A DNA stretch of 64,000 nt from Bacteroidota bacterium (GCA_023397505.1 JAEWUC010000006.1:20833-84832); one strand, 5' to 3'; shown: positions 25,561 to 36,035, counted from the first letter of the stretch. The notes: generated by a model from the letters alone, not told the origin. A program made the numbers and translations.

Positions 25561-28327
25561 GATATTTTTCCAAGAAATTTTTATTCGATTCTATTATCCC
25601 GTCAAGAATTATATCCAATTGACTCTCTGCATTTAGAACCTTTTCAAGAAGCGTAATTTGTTCTTTGTTTTTAGGTAACGCTGCATTGTTCGCATTCAAT
25701 GTATTCTGAATCGTGAATTCAATATCTCTTAATTTAAGGTAATTCTTTTTTAACTCATTTAGATCTTCAAAATTATCTTCGCGAAGGTATTCAATAATTT
25801 CTACAATATTTTTACCAATACAGTTATCGGAATATTTGGGATTAGATAGTATAATTGCTTGCAGAATAAAATCTATTGTCTGCAAACCGCCAGTTTGCTT
25901 TTTAATATTGAGTTGTCCGCCGGCATTAATTTCTTTTTGCACGGTGTTCAACATTTGGTTTATTTCTGATTTTACGGATGAAACATTAATTGATTTGATT
26001 CGCTTTAAGTGCATTTCCTTGAATTGTTTAAATAATTTTTCATCGCCTGCCGTAAAATTCAACTTTAGCAGAGTTTGCAATTCCCACGTTCTGGCGCGTT
26101 CATTCAAATATTTTTCATAATTATTTATGTCGGTAACAACTGGAGATTTTTTCCCCTCCGGCCGTAGGCGGAAATCAACTTCGAAAGGTTTTAGTTCTTT
26201 TTGAATTATCTGGATGAACTTCTGAAAATCTTCCTGAAGATTGTTGTATTTATTCACGTCATCTACAACAATTATAAGGTCGATATCCGAATTAAAATTC
26301 ATTGCCCGCGAACCGCAGCTCCCGAGCGCCCCGACAAAAAATATCTGTTCCAATCCTAATCTGGATAATGCATTGTTAATTTTTATAGCAACATATCTGC
26401 TCAAAATTTCTGAAATCTTTGATGTGTCAATTAATCGTAAAGTGTACTGAACAGACAGCATAAAGAGTATTTGATTTGTTGTCAATATAGAAAAATCATC
26501 GTCCGGTTCTTTAACAAAAACTCTTCGCGTGAGAAAAAACTCCTCAAGCATTTTATCGGAAGAAATAAGATCGACGGCTTTTTGAGAAAACTCGCATATT
26601 CGCAAAAAAAGATTAAAGAATTTATCGTTTATGAATTCATTATACCAGATCGATTGAAAAGTTGCTGTTCTAATTGTTTTGACAAAATTTTCAAGAACTC
26701 TATCCGGGTTTAAACTTTGCTCAAGATATTCGACCAGGGTTGGTTCAATTTTATTAAAAAGATTAATTGTTCTTGCATCAAATTCTTTTTGGTCAGAAAT
26801 ACCTAAACCGTTACGAAGGTACGTTAAATTTTTGTGTGCTTTTTGTTTATCGCCGAAATTTATCCCGGTTGATAAATCGTCTGCTGTTTGACCTGTAAAC
26901 AAAATATCATTGTAAATATTTCGTACTGATGTACGATACTGTTCAAGTTGTATTTTAAAATCATCAGGATTATCAAAACCCAGATAACTTGAAAGTTTAT
27001 TCAGCAACTCGCCGTCTGATGGAATGAGATGCGTCTGAGTGTCGTTCATCAATTGCAAATAATGTTCGATCCTCCTGTAGAAAACATAGGCCTCTTCATA
27101 AATTTTTTTCTCATCAACTTTTAAAAGATCTTTGGCAGTAAGTTTTTGAATCGCTTCAAGTGTATTACTGGTTTGTAAATCTTTATTCTTGCCGCCGTTT
27201 AGCAATTGCAACGCTTGTACAGAAAATTCAATATCCCTAATTCCACCGGCAAAAAGTTTAACATCGCCTTTCTCTTTATTTTGCCGTTCAATGTTAGATT
27301 TCATCTTTTTTACTTGATCTTTTAATGACGAAGAAAAAGTGGCGGGATAAACGTACGGCTGAAGGAAATCGGTAAACTGCTTGTATAATTTGCTGCTTCC
27401 GCAAACGAAGTCGAGTTTAATCAACATTTGTCTTTCCCAATCCTCGCCGCGGATTTCATAATATTTTGTATAATCCGCAAGAGTTTTGCACAACGGCGAA
27501 AATTTACCGTCGGGTCGTAAGCGGAAATCAACTCTGTAAATGTAACCCCTGTCTGTAATTTGAGTAGAGGATTTTATGAACAATAACGCGGTTTCGGAAA
27601 GTATCTCGTGGTATTCCTTTCGAATTTCTTTTATATGATAATTTTTATCAAAGAATAAAATAAGATCTACATCGGAACTGTAATTGAGTTCATTACCGCC
27701 GAGTTTGCCGAGTGAACACAAACAGAAATTGGAATTGGGATAATTGATTTTGTATTTGAGTAAAATTTCATCGAAGGAAAGATCGAATAATTTAGCATTG
27801 ATTGCTTTTGCGAGAACCGATAATTGCTCGGTTGTTGATTTTAAGTCTTCCATACCGAGAATGTCGGTCAATCCGATTTTAAGCGTATATCGTTTTTTGA
27901 TTTGCCTAAGGTAATTTAGTTTCGCCTGGAATGACTTGAATTGTCCCAGCCCTTTACCAATCTCTAATTGAACAATATCGGAATTTAATTTTTGCGTTAA
28001 ATAATTTTGATCGAAAAGCTGGTAAAGATATTCGGGATTCCGAACAACAATATCGGTTAAATAATTGCTGTTTGCCGAAAGTGCAGTTAATATTTCTATA
28101 TGGTGCGGGTAACGCGACATATCCGAAATAAAAAGGGTTTTATCGTAAACAGCCGAAAAAATTCTAAGCAGGTTGGCTTCGGAAGAATCATTAAAAAAAT
28201 ACTTGTCAGATTCTTTTTGAAGTGCATCAATTAATTTTTCAAATTCATCCGGCGGGATGGAACCGCTTGTGATTTCGACAAGCTTATTAATAAAGTTTTG
28301 CGAAAATGTAAAACTGTTTTTCGGCAC
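25553..28327 (-). CDS. glnE: Glutamine synthetase adenylyltransferase-like protein GlnE
   Basis: A 924-residue protein with two nucleotidyltransferase domains: LGKLGGNELNYSSDVDL at about 205-221 and LGSCGSRAMNFNSDIDL around 665-681, both with the G-S/x-x-D-x-D metal site intact. Two helical GlnE domains follow, and the segments VDFRLRPDGKFSPL and VDFRLRPEGKKSP are characteristic. GlnE adenylylates and de-adenylylates glutamine synthetase under P-II control; a P-II gene lies 3.2 kb away at 31569. No glnA or glnD is in the window. The 8-nt overlap with DUF2723 is probably chance operon packing. Confidence 0.92.
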   Translation of the reverse strand: MPKNSFTFSQNFINKLVEITSGSIPPDEFEKLIDALQKESDKYFFNDSSEANLLRIFSAVYDKTLFISDMSRYPHHIEILTALSANSNYLTDIVVRNPEYLYQLFDQNYLTQKLNSDIVQLEIGKGLGQFKSFQAKLNYLRQIKKRYTLKIGLTDILGMEDLKSTTEQLSVLAKAINAKLFDLSFDEILLKYKINYPNSNFCLCSLGKLGGNELNYSSDVDLILFFDKNYHIKEIRKEYHEILSETALLFIKSSTQITDRGYIYRVDFRLRPDGKFSPLCKTLADYTKYYEIRGEDWERQMLIKLDFVCGSSKLYKQFTDFLQPYVYPATFSSSLKDQVKKMKSNIERQNKEKGDVKLFAGGIRDIEFSVQALQLLNGGKNKDLQTSNTLEAIQKLTAKDLLKVDEKKIYEEAYVFYRRIEHYLQLMNDTQTHLIPSDGELLNKLSSYLGFDNPDDFKIQLEQYRTSVRNIYNDILFTGQTADDLSTGINFGDKQKAHKNLTYLRNGLGISDQKEFDARTINLFNKIEPTLVEYLEQSLNPDRVLENFVKTIRTATFQSIWYNEFINDKFFNLFLRICEFSQKAVDLISSDKMLEEFFLTRRVFVKEPDDDFSILTTNQILFMLSVQYTLRLIDTSKISEILSRYVAIKINNALSRLGLEQIFFVGALGSCGSRAMNFNSDIDLIIVVDDVNKYNNLQEDFQKFIQIIQKELKPFEVDFRLRPEGKKSPVVTDINNYEKYLNERARTWELQTLLKLNFTAGDEKLFKQFKEMHLKRIKSINVSSVKSEINQMLNTVQKEINAGGQLNIKKQTGGLQTIDFILQAIILSNPKYSDNCIGKNIVEIIEYLREDNFEDLNELKKNYLKLRDIEFTIQNTLNANNAALPKNKEQITLLEKVLNAESQLDIILDGIIESNKNFLEKYLA

Positions 28328-28500
28328 TCAATCAGTCTCATTTAATTGTGTCAAAAATAATAATTAATTATAAACATAAAGAATCTTAGTAAATTTTCTT
28401 TTACCGCAATTTTAATGCTGATAGTCCAATAGGAAGTGCACTTACATTGTATTTCAGACCTCATTTATTTAACTTTCACACCCGAAAAACTGGAGAATAA

Positions 28501-31500
28501 ATGTTAAGTGGTTTGCTGAAAAAATTTTTTGGCGATAAAAATGAAAAAGCTACAAGAGAATTATGGCCCATTGTTGAGGAAATTAATTCAATTTATGAAA
28601 GTCTTAAAAATTTGCCGGATGATGAACTTCGAAATAAAACAACCGGACTTAAACAAAAAATACAAGATGAAACTGCCGAAATCAGAAATAAGATTGAAGA
28701 ATATAAAACTAAGCTGCATGAAGTCCAGTCAGCCGAAGAAAAACATGAACTTTATGATGAAATAGAGAAATTAGACAAAGACCTTGATATTAAATATGAA
28801 GAAGTTTTGGATGATATTCTGCCCGAAGCTTTTGCGATTGTTAAAGATACATGCCGCCGTCTTGTTGGTAAATCATGGGATGTTGCCGGGAATAAAATTA
28901 CCTGGGATATGATTCCTTACGATGTTCAGTTAATCGGCGGGATGATTTTACACAATGGTAAAATTGCAGAAATGGCTACGGGGGAAGGTAAAACACTCGT
29001 TGCTTCTCTCCCGATTTTTTTGAATGCTTTAACCGGCAGAGGTGTACATCTCGTTACCGTAAACGATTACCTGGCTAAACGCGATAGCGAATGGATGGGT
29101 GAAATTTACAAATTCCACGGGTTAACAGTTGGTTGTATAATTAATACAATGGATAATGAACAGCGCGTTAAAATGTACGGCAACGATATTACTTACGGAA
29201 CCAACAATGAATTCGGTTTCGATTATCTCCGCGATAACATGGCGGTTGACAAAACACATTGTGTTCAACGAGGACACAATTACGCAATTGTTGATGAAGT
29301 GGATTCCGTATTGATTGATGAAGCTAGAACACCACTCATTATTTCCGGGCCGGTTGATAAAGCTGAACACAAATATGATGAGATGAAACCCCGCGTTGAA
29401 AGACTTTTTAGAAAACAGTCTGCTTTTGTTGCATCAATAGTAAAGGAAGCAGAAGAACTGATTAAAAACAGCGATCCAAAAGATAGAGAACATGCAGGCG
29501 TTTTATTACTTCGTGCACACAGGGGGTTTCCTAAAAATAAATCATTGATGAAATTGTTTTCGGAACCCGACTATAAAAAATTGATGCAGCAGACAGAGAT
29601 GGAATTTCTTAGAGAAAACGCCAAGCGAATGCCGGAAATAGATGAAGAACTTTATTACGCAATTGACGAGAGATTAAACCAGATTGATCTAACCGAAAAA
29701 GGAAGAGAAGAACTTGCAATGGGTTCGAGCGAGGGGAAACAATTTTTTGTTATACCCGATCTCGGTACAGAAATAAGCAAAATTGAAAACAATGCTTCTC
29801 TTTCCGAAGAAGATAGAATAAAGAGCAAAGATGCGCTTTATCATTTATATTCTGAAAGATCTGATACGATTCATACTATTAACCAGCTTCTTAAAGCATA
29901 CACTCTTTTCGAAAAAGATGATGAATATGTAATTACCGAAGAAGGCAAAATTGCAATTGTAGATGAATTTACCGGAAGAGTACTGCCTGGCAGAAGATAT
30001 TCCGACGGGCTCCATCAAGCTATTGAAGCTAAGGAAAATGTTAAAGTTGAGCGCGATACGCAAACTCTTGCTACAATTACGTTGCAAAATTATTTCCGGC
30101 TTTATAAAAAACTTGCAGGTATGACGGGTACTGCCGAAACAGAGGAAGGAGAGTTTTACGAGATTTATAAATTGGAAGTTGTTGTTATTCCTACAAATAA
30201 ACCGGTAACAAGAGACGATGAAGACGATGCAATTTTTAGAACCAAACGTGAAAAACTTAACGCTGTAATTGAGAAAATAAAATCTTTGAAGGAAGAGAAA
30301 CGACCCGTTTTAGTTGGTACAACAAGCGTTGAAGTCTCCGAAACTTTAAGCAGAATGTTAAAACGTCAGGGCGTTGCTCATAATGTTTTGAACGCCAAAC
30401 AACACCAGCGCGAAGCTGAAATTGTAGCATTTGCCGGACAGCCGGGAGCCGTTACAATTGCAACTAATATGGCGGGACGCGGAACAGATATTAAACTTGG
30501 CGCAGGCGTTAAGGATTCCGGCGGTTTGTATATTCTTGGAACTGAACGTCACGAATCGCGGCGAATTGATAGACAGTTACGCGGTCGTTCAGGCCGACAA
30601 GGTGATCCCGGTACTTCCAAATTTTATATTTCACTCGAAGATGATCTTATGCGCCTCTTTGGCGGAGACAGAATTACAAATGTAATGGGTCGTTTGGGTA
30701 TGGAAGACGGTGAAGCAATTCAACACCCTTTAATTAGCAAATCCGTTGAACGCGCTCAAAAGAAAGTTGAAGAAAATAACTTTGCTATTCGCAAAAGACT
30801 TCTTGAATATGATAACGTAATGAATCAACAACGCGAAGTTATTTATGCTAGAAGAAAACAGGCCCTTGAAGGTGAAAGATTAAAAGGCGAAGTTTTTGAA
30901 TACCTAGAAGAATATATACAGAACCTTGTTGATAAAAATTACGAAGAAGGGAATTGGGAAATTATCCACGATGAATTGCTCCAGCATCTGATAGTTGATA
31001 TGAAAGTTGAACCTGAAATAATTGATAAGCTGGGAAAAGACGGATATACCGAAAAAATAATTGAAGCGGCGAAAGATTTCTATAAAAGAAAAGAAGAAAT
31101 GATCGGTTCCGAATTAATGGCCAGGTTGGAAAGATATGCTGTGCTTTCGGTTATTGATGACAAATGGAAAGAACATTTGCGTGAAATGGACGACTTGAAA
31201 GAAGGAATTGGATTGCGTGCATACGGTCAAAAAGACCCGCTCCTAGAATACAAAGCCGAGGCTTACAGATTATTTGTTCAATTATTGGATACTATTCGAA
31301 ACGAAGTTGTATCATTTTGTTTTAAGTTTTGGCCTCAAGCTCCGGCAGAAGTTCAGGGTAGAAGAGCAACCCCTGTTCAGAGAATGAGTGCTATTAAAGA
31401 TGAAACCGATAATTTAGGATTAAAAGCCCAAGCGCCCGAAGCAGCGCAAAGAGGTAAACATCAACCTGTTCGAGTAGAGGAAAAAATAGGTAGGAACGAT

Positions 31501-31557
31501 CCTTGCCCTTGCGGAAGCGGAAAGAAATACAAAAATTGCTGTGGCAAAAATTCCTAA
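28501..31557 (+). CDS. secA: Preprotein translocase ATPase SecA
   Basis: A 1018-residue motor of the Sec pathway. Motif I MATGEGKTLVA is near 159-168, the VNDYLAKRD and IVDEVDSVLIDEARTPLI blocks follow, and NBD2 has GTDIKLG and the arginine finger region RQLRGRSGRQGDPG. The C-terminal zinc motif CPCGSGKKYKNCC is at 1002-1014. It is longer than the E. coli protein (901), with an extra block around residues 300-400 that is usual for Bacteroidota-type SecA. A ribosome site (tggag) precedes ATG 28501. The 173-bp upstream gap shows no clear promoter. Confidence 0.98.
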   Translation: MLSGLLKKFFGDKNEKATRELWPIVEEINSIYESLKNLPDDELRNKTTGLKQKIQDETAEIRNKIEEYKTKLHEVQSAEEKHELYDEIEKLDKDLDIKYEEVLDDILPEAFAIVKDTCRRLVGKSWDVAGNKITWDMIPYDVQLIGGMILHNGKIAEMATGEGKTLVASLPIFLNALTGRGVHLVTVNDYLAKRDSEWMGEIYKFHGLTVGCIINTMDNEQRVKMYGNDITYGTNNEFGFDYLRDNMAVDKTHCVQRGHNYAIVDEVDSVLIDEARTPLIISGPVDKAEHKYDEMKPRVERLFRKQSAFVASIVKEAEELIKNSDPKDREHAGVLLLRAHRGFPKNKSLMKLFSEPDYKKLMQQTEMEFLRENAKRMPEIDEELYYAIDERLNQIDLTEKGREELAMGSSEGKQFFVIPDLGTEISKIENNASLSEEDRIKSKDALYHLYSERSDTIHTINQLLKAYTLFEKDDEYVITEEGKIAIVDEFTGRVLPGRRYSDGLHQAIEAKENVKVERDTQTLATITLQNYFRLYKKLAGMTGTAETEEGEFYEIYKLEVVVIPTNKPVTRDDEDDAIFRTKREKLNAVIEKIKSLKEEKRPVLVGTTSVEVSETLSRMLKRQGVAHNVLNAKQHQREAEIVAFAGQPGAVTIATNMAGRGTDIKLGAGVKDSGGLYILGTERHESRRIDRQLRGRSGRQGDPGTSKFYISLEDDLMRLFGGDRITNVMGRLGMEDGEAIQHPLISKSVERAQKKVEENNFAIRKRLLEYDNVMNQQREVIYARRKQALEGERLKGEVFEYLEEYIQNLVDKNYEEGNWEIIHDELLQHLIVDMKVEPEIIDKLGKDGYTEKIIEAAKDFYKRKEEMIGSELMARLERYAVLSVIDDKWKEHLREMDDLKEGIGLRAYGQKDPLLEYKAEAYRLFVQLLDTIRNEVVSFCFKFWPQAPAEVQGRRATPVQRMSAIKDETDNLGLKAQAPEAAQRGKHQPVRVEEKIGRNDPCPCGSGKKYKNCCGKNS

Positions 31558-31568
31558 ATTGGATAAGT

Positions 31569-31907
31569 ATGAAAAAAATTGAAGCTATAATAAGACCGTT
31601 CAAACTTGATGATGTAAAAGAAGCGCTTCTTGAAGAAGGAATTCATGGGCTAACGATTATTGAAGTGCGCGGATATGGAAGACAAAAAGGGCATAAAGAA
31701 ACTTTCCGCGGAAGCGAATATCAAATTGAATTTGTTCCTAAGATTAAAATAGAAATAGTTGTTGACGATTCATTGGCTGAAAAAGCAGTGGATGCAATTT
31801 TAAGAACTGCAAAAACCGGACAGGTAGGCGACGGCAAAATTTTTATTTCCGAAATTACAGACGCCATCAGAATTCGTACCGACGAATCCGGACCAGACGC
31901 ACTATAA
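31569..31907 (+). CDS. glnB: Nitrogen regulatory protein P-II
   Basis: A 112-residue P-II signal protein that senses 2-oxoglutarate and ATP/ADP. The T-loop has Tyr51 (RGSEYQIEFVPK), the site of uridylylation in proteobacteria. The B-loop TGQVGDGKIFI and C-terminal RTDESGPDAL are conserved. An in-frame ATG at 31503 lies within secA; ATG 31569 gives the exact family start, 11 nt after secA. It may act with the GlnE encoded nearby. No amtB is adjacent, so the GlnB or GlnK subtype is uncertain. Confidence 0.95.
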   Translation: MKKIEAIIRPFKLDDVKEALLEEGIHGLTIIEVRGYGRQKGHKETFRGSEYQIEFVPKIKIEIVVDDSLAEKAVDAILRTAKTGQVGDGKIFISEITDAIRIRTDESGPDAL

Positions 31908-31975
31908 TTTTTAAATAAATAAAGGTGGACGCATAATAGTTTTTACGTTTTATTATTAATTTAATTCAGACGGTT

Positions 31976-34468
31976 ATGAAAGCTAAAAGAACACAAAAAC
32001 TATTTGCGCCGGCAATTCTGTTTTTTATTTCAATCCTTTTAACAAGCTGCGGCGTTTGGACGGATTTTACCACCTACTTCAATACTTATTATAACGCTCG
32101 TACTCTGTTTGATGAAACCGAAAAAGCAATCCTTTTGCAGAAAAATGACCCCTTTGTATTTCGTGAAGATCAACCTAATCAATTACCGGGATCGGTAGTT
32201 AATACCCAGCAAAACGTAAGACAAACTACTCAAACGAATATCACGCAAACTGCGGGTATTCAAAGAACTCAAGCGGGCACGCCTGCCCAAATAAACCAGG
32301 ACTTAACGAAAGTAATTGAGAAGTGCTCGAAGATTTTGCAGTTTGAACAGGAATCTTCTTTTTTTGACGACGCACTATTCATGACTGGTAAAGCGTTTTA
32401 CTATCAAGGCGAGTATGCGCGCGCGCAAAGAAAATTTTTTGAACTCGAAGCACTTCCCGAAAGTGATTATGCACTTGAAAATAAATTGTGGCTCGCAAAA
32501 ACATACTTGCAGCTTAGAAGTTTTGATGAAGGGTTAGCCCTTATTGAAAAAGTTAAAGAAGACGCTCTGGCAAATGATGAAGAAGAACTTTTCCAATCAG
32601 CATCTATTTTCAAAATCGGTTTTTTAGTTTACCGGGAAGAATATACTAACGCAATTAATGAAAGCCAAAATCTGTTGAAAAACATCGACGACGACGAAAT
32701 AGCTGCTTTGGTTAACTATCAAATGGGTAAAATTTATATGAAACAAGGTGACGAGGAAAGCGCTCTTAATGCTTTTTCTTCGGTTCTTGATTTCTCGCCA
32801 ACATTTGAGATTGAATTTGAAAGCCGTTTGCAGCATGCACTTTTATTAAAGGAACTTGATCGACTTGATGAAAGCGAAGATGAATTTAATTTACTTCTTG
32901 AAAGCGGAAAATTTAAAAATGAAACAGGACGTATTCTAGTTGAACTTGGAACTATTTACTATCAAAAAGGCGATAATGATAAAGCCATAGATACATTTAT
33001 TGAAGTAGATACTACTTATAAAAATACACAGGCTTCGGGCACTGCAAGTTTTATGATTGCTACTATTTACGAAAAGCAATTCGGTATTTACGACAGCGCT
33101 TATAAGTATTACAATAAAACCGTTGTTTCTTCGGCGCCATACGACGTAAAAGTTGATGCGGGTTCTTACGTGAGAAATATTGACAAATATTTTACATTAA
33201 AGAAAACATTATCAGGCTATGAAAAGAGCTTCCTTTATTTATCGGAACCGACAAGATTTATGCAGGATTCAATTGATTATGAACTGGCACATAAAGATTA
33301 TATGGAAGATGTCAAATACAAAGTAGATTCTATTGTTACAAATGCCCAGGCAACGCAGGTCGTAACTGAAAACCAGAAAAAAATGTACGAACAACAAGTG
33401 CAAAGTTTAATGCAGCAAGCGGCTGTTAAAAATTCTTACTACCGCCGCAAGGATTATAAACCGACATTAAAAGAATTAATTGTCCAGGGCAAAGTTTCAA
33501 AACCACAAATGCCTGTTATTAAAGAAGACTCGGTAAAAACTTTATTGAGCAGAGAGTATTATAATTTAGGAAGTTTATTTTTTTCCGAACTTGAAGTGCC
33601 CGATTCTGCTTATTATTATTTTAACATAATTCTTAAAAACTTTTATGGAAAGTCTGTAACTGCACCGACTCTTTTTGCGCTCGGCACATATTACGAAACA
33701 ACAGATCAAAAAGAAAAAGCCGATAGCATGTTTTCAATTATTTACGAAGAATATAAAAATGATCCTTTATATGAAGAAGCAGGTATTAAACTTGGCAAAA
33801 TTAAAAGGGATGAAAAGAAAGTCATTGCTGCCGGTTCTGACCCCGCACAAGAAGAGTATATCAAAGCCGAGAATAATTACTACGAAGGCAATTATCGCGA
33901 AGCTATTAACGGTTTAACAAAAGTTTATCTCGGTTATCCTAAATCTCAATTCATGCAAAAGGCGCTGTATTTTATTGGATTGATTTATGAGGAAAAATTA
34001 AAAGATTATGATTCCGCAGCTGTTTATTACGCCATTCTTTCATCAAAAGAATATTCCGATACTCCATATGGCAAAGCAGTTTTAGCTAAGTTTAGCGAAT
34101 ACAAAGCATTAAAAGATGCGGAGGAAGCCGAAAAGCAGAAAGAAGTTAAAGAAAAACTGAAGTTAGAAAAAGTTAATATTGTTACGGATTCCGCCATGAC
34201 CGTACCCGATTCTTCCTTAATTGAGAAAAAATTGAACGACGGATTGGAAAAAGATAAAGTAAAAAGACCCACTGGTATAAAAGATTTGGATTCCAGCAAG
34301 ATCAAACAAAAACCATTCGAGGAAAAGAACAACAAGTTGATTCCCGAAGAAGGCGGGATAAAAAAAGATTCTATTGATACAAAAGAAGATAGCAGGAAAG
34401 AAGCATTTCGCAAGAAAACTGAAACTATCAAGCCTGACTCAACAAATAAAAATCCATTGCTCGAATAA
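31976..34468 (+). CDS. Large TPR lipoprotein, PorW/SprE-like
   Basis: An 830-residue lipoprotein: hydrophobic leader, lipobox with Cys23 (LLTSCG), then TTYFNTYYNARTLFDETE, which recalls the N-terminus of PorW/SprE lipoproteins of the type IX secretion system. Many TPR motifs follow through residue ~720 (for example ALFMTGKAFYYQGEYARAQ, YNLGSLFFSELEVPDSAYYY, YYEGNYREAINGLTKVYLG). The C-terminal ~100 residues are charged and probably disordered. A T9SS cargo gene is at 9.8 kb, which makes a PorW-like role plausible, but it is not proven by sequence alone. Confidence 0.75.
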   Translation: MKAKRTQKLFAPAILFFISILLTSCGVWTDFTTYFNTYYNARTLFDETEKAILLQKNDPFVFREDQPNQLPGSVVNTQQNVRQTTQTNITQTAGIQRTQAGTPAQINQDLTKVIEKCSKILQFEQESSFFDDALFMTGKAFYYQGEYARAQRKFFELEALPESDYALENKLWLAKTYLQLRSFDEGLALIEKVKEDALANDEEELFQSASIFKIGFLVYREEYTNAINESQNLLKNIDDDEIAALVNYQMGKIYMKQGDEESALNAFSSVLDFSPTFEIEFESRLQHALLLKELDRLDESEDEFNLLLESGKFKNETGRILVELGTIYYQKGDNDKAIDTFIEVDTTYKNTQASGTASFMIATIYEKQFGIYDSAYKYYNKTVVSSAPYDVKVDAGSYVRNIDKYFTLKKTLSGYEKSFLYLSEPTRFMQDSIDYELAHKDYMEDVKYKVDSIVTNAQATQVVTENQKKMYEQQVQSLMQQAAVKNSYYRRKDYKPTLKELIVQGKVSKPQMPVIKEDSVKTLLSREYYNLGSLFFSELEVPDSAYYYFNIILKNFYGKSVTAPTLFALGTYYETTDQKEKADSMFSIIYEEYKNDPLYEEAGIKLGKIKRDEKKVIAAGSDPAQEEYIKAENNYYEGNYREAINGLTKVYLGYPKSQFMQKALYFIGLIYEEKLKDYDSAAVYYAILSSKEYSDTPYGKAVLAKFSEYKALKDAEEAEKQKEVKEKLKLEKVNIVTDSAMTVPDSSLIEKKLNDGLEKDKVKRPTGIKDLDSSKIKQKPFEEKNNKLIPEEGGIKKDSIDTKEDSRKEAFRKKTETIKPDSTNKNPLLE

Positions 34469-34488
34469 TATTTTTACGGTAATAACTT

Positions 34489-35145
34489 ATGAACCGGAAA
34501 AAAGTTTTGGATATGATTGAACTTGGTGAAAGTTTAACCGTTGAATTCAAGCAGCGATTTCCATCCTACGAAAAATTTGCAAAAGAAATGATCGCTTTTG
34601 CAAATACCCGCGGCGGCTGCATTTTACTCGGCGTTGACGACGATAAATCAATCTACGGAATCGAAAGTGAAAAAAGCGATTTAGAATTAATTAAAACTAC
34701 TGCCGAAAAGTATTGTGAACCGCCCGTCGATTATAGAATTGAGTTGTTCGAATTCAAGAAACACGAAATTCTTTTGATAGAAATTCCCGAATCATCAAAA
34801 AAGCCCCATCGAATTCAAGATTACAAAAGTGAACTAGACCTTAATTCTGCAGATGTTTATGTGCGTGTTAATGATAAAAGCGTATTAGCCGGCAAGGAAA
34901 TGATTAAACTTATGCAAACAAAAACATCGGGTAAATCTTTAACAAATTACGAAGTCGGGAAAAATGAAAAGATTGTTTTTGAGTATCTCGATAAAAATGA
35001 AATAATTAATGTAAAGGACTTGAGTAAATTGGCCAATATATCCGAGCGAAGAGCATCGAGAACTTTAATAAAATTGGTTAGGGCAAATCTGTTGCTTATT
35101 CATGTTAAAGATAACGGTGAGAATTATTTTTCGTATGCGGGTTAA
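34489..35145 (+). CDS. AlbA_2 (Schlafen-type) domain protein with winged helix
   Basis: A 218-residue protein. The first ~140 residues are an AlbA_2 domain: ESLTVEFKQRFPS, ANTRGGCILLGVDDD and the closing DVYVRVNDKSVLAGKEMI. The remaining ~70 residues form a winged-helix segment (IINVKDLSKLANISERRASRTLIKLVRANLLLI). The architecture is that of predicted transcriptional regulators (COG2865-like), shortened here since the usual ATPase-like middle part is missing. Targets unknown. It follows the TPR lipoprotein gene by 20 nt. Confidence 0.82.
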   Translation: MNRKKVLDMIELGESLTVEFKQRFPSYEKFAKEMIAFANTRGGCILLGVDDDKSIYGIESEKSDLELIKTTAEKYCEPPVDYRIELFEFKKHEILLIEIPESSKKPHRIQDYKSELDLNSADVYVRVNDKSVLAGKEMIKLMQTKTSGKSLTNYEVGKNEKIVFEYLDKNEIINVKDLSKLANISERRASRTLIKLVRANLLLIHVKDNGENYFSYAG

Positions 35146-35172
35146 AGTATTAGTTTGAAATTTTATTTTGTA

Positions 35173-35715
35173 TTAAATCTTATTATCAAAAATTCTTCGC
35201 AAATCAAATATTGAAATACCGTAAGCAACAGCAACATTTAAGGACTGTTTTATTCCGTATTGCGGTATCTCAATTGAAAAATCGCAAAGATCAATTAACT
35301 CCTGCGAAACACCTGTAATTTCATTTCCAACTATTAAACAAAGTGGAAAATCAACCTTTGTAATTTCGTAATAAGGTTTGCTTTTATTTGTCAATTCCAG
35401 AGCGCAAATTTTATAACCTTTTTCTTTTAATGAATTAACAACATTTTTAGCATCCTTAACATATTCCCAATTAACACTGTTCTGAGAACCAAGCGCAGTT
35501 TTTAATACTTCTTTCTTTTCCGGGGTTGGTGTATATCCGCACAAAAAAAGTTTTTCAATCATTGCGCCGTCAGATGTTCTAAAAATTGACCCGACGTTGT
35601 AGCTGCTTCGTATACTGTTCAATAAAACATAAACAGGAAGTTTTTTAACATTGTCAATTGTTTCAAGTGTGCTTCTGTTTTGCGAAATTTCATCGTGAGT
35701 TAATTTTTTCATCAA
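35173..35715 (-). CDS. TrmH/SpoU-family RNA 2'-O-methyltransferase
   Basis: A 180-residue SPOUT methyltransferase. Motif 1 SIRSSYNVGSIFRTSDGA (N and R conserved), motif 2 LIVGNEITGVSQELIDLCD, and motif 3 IEIPQYGIKQSLNVAVAYGISIF form the trefoil knot that binds SAM. The target RNA (tRNA or rRNA) cannot be told. The start overlaps the SMR transporter stop by 4 nt. Confidence 0.92.
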   Translation of the reverse strand: MMKKLTHDEISQNRSTLETIDNVKKLPVYVLLNSIRSSYNVGSIFRTSDGAMIEKLFLCGYTPTPEKKEVLKTALGSQNSVNWEYVKDAKNVVNSLKEKGYKICALELTNKSKPYYEITKVDFPLCLIVGNEITGVSQELIDLCDFSIEIPQYGIKQSLNVAVAYGISIFDLRRIFDNKI

Positions 35716-36035
35716 GTTGTCCGGTAGGATATTTTTAATCCGATAATTCCTATTACAATCAGAAATATGAAAAATATTCTTATTAATTCTTTTGGTTCAT
35801 TGAAAAAGATCATTCCGTAAATTGCAGTGCCTACCGCGCCAATGCCCGTCCAGACTGCATAAGCTGTTCCAATGGGAAGATTTTTAACACCCATTGATAG
35901 AAATATATAACTCAATATCATTGTTACAACTGTAAAAATACTTGCTTTGGTTTCTGTAAAACCGTTGCTGTATTTTAAGCCGACTGCCCAAGATATTTCG
36001 AATATTGAGGCAATTAAAATATACATCCAAGCCAT
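35712..36035 (-). CDS. Small multidrug resistance-family exporter (SugE/Gdx-like)
   Basis: A 107-residue protein with four membrane helices. The essential glutamate is in helix 1 (AWMYILIASIFEISWAVGLKYS), and AYAVWTGIGAVGTAIYGMIFF is the conserved third-helix/loop region. The E-x-x-W and KYSxGF patterns are closest to the SugE/Gdx branch, whose members export guanidinium. I looked for a guanidine riboswitch upstream and saw none. Overlaps the methyltransferase gene by 4 nt. Confidence 0.85.
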   Translation of the reverse strand: MAWMYILIASIFEISWAVGLKYSNGFTETKASIFTVVTMILSYIFLSMGVKNLPIGTAYAVWTGIGAVGTAIYGMIFFNEPKELIRIFFIFLIVIGIIGLKISYRTT

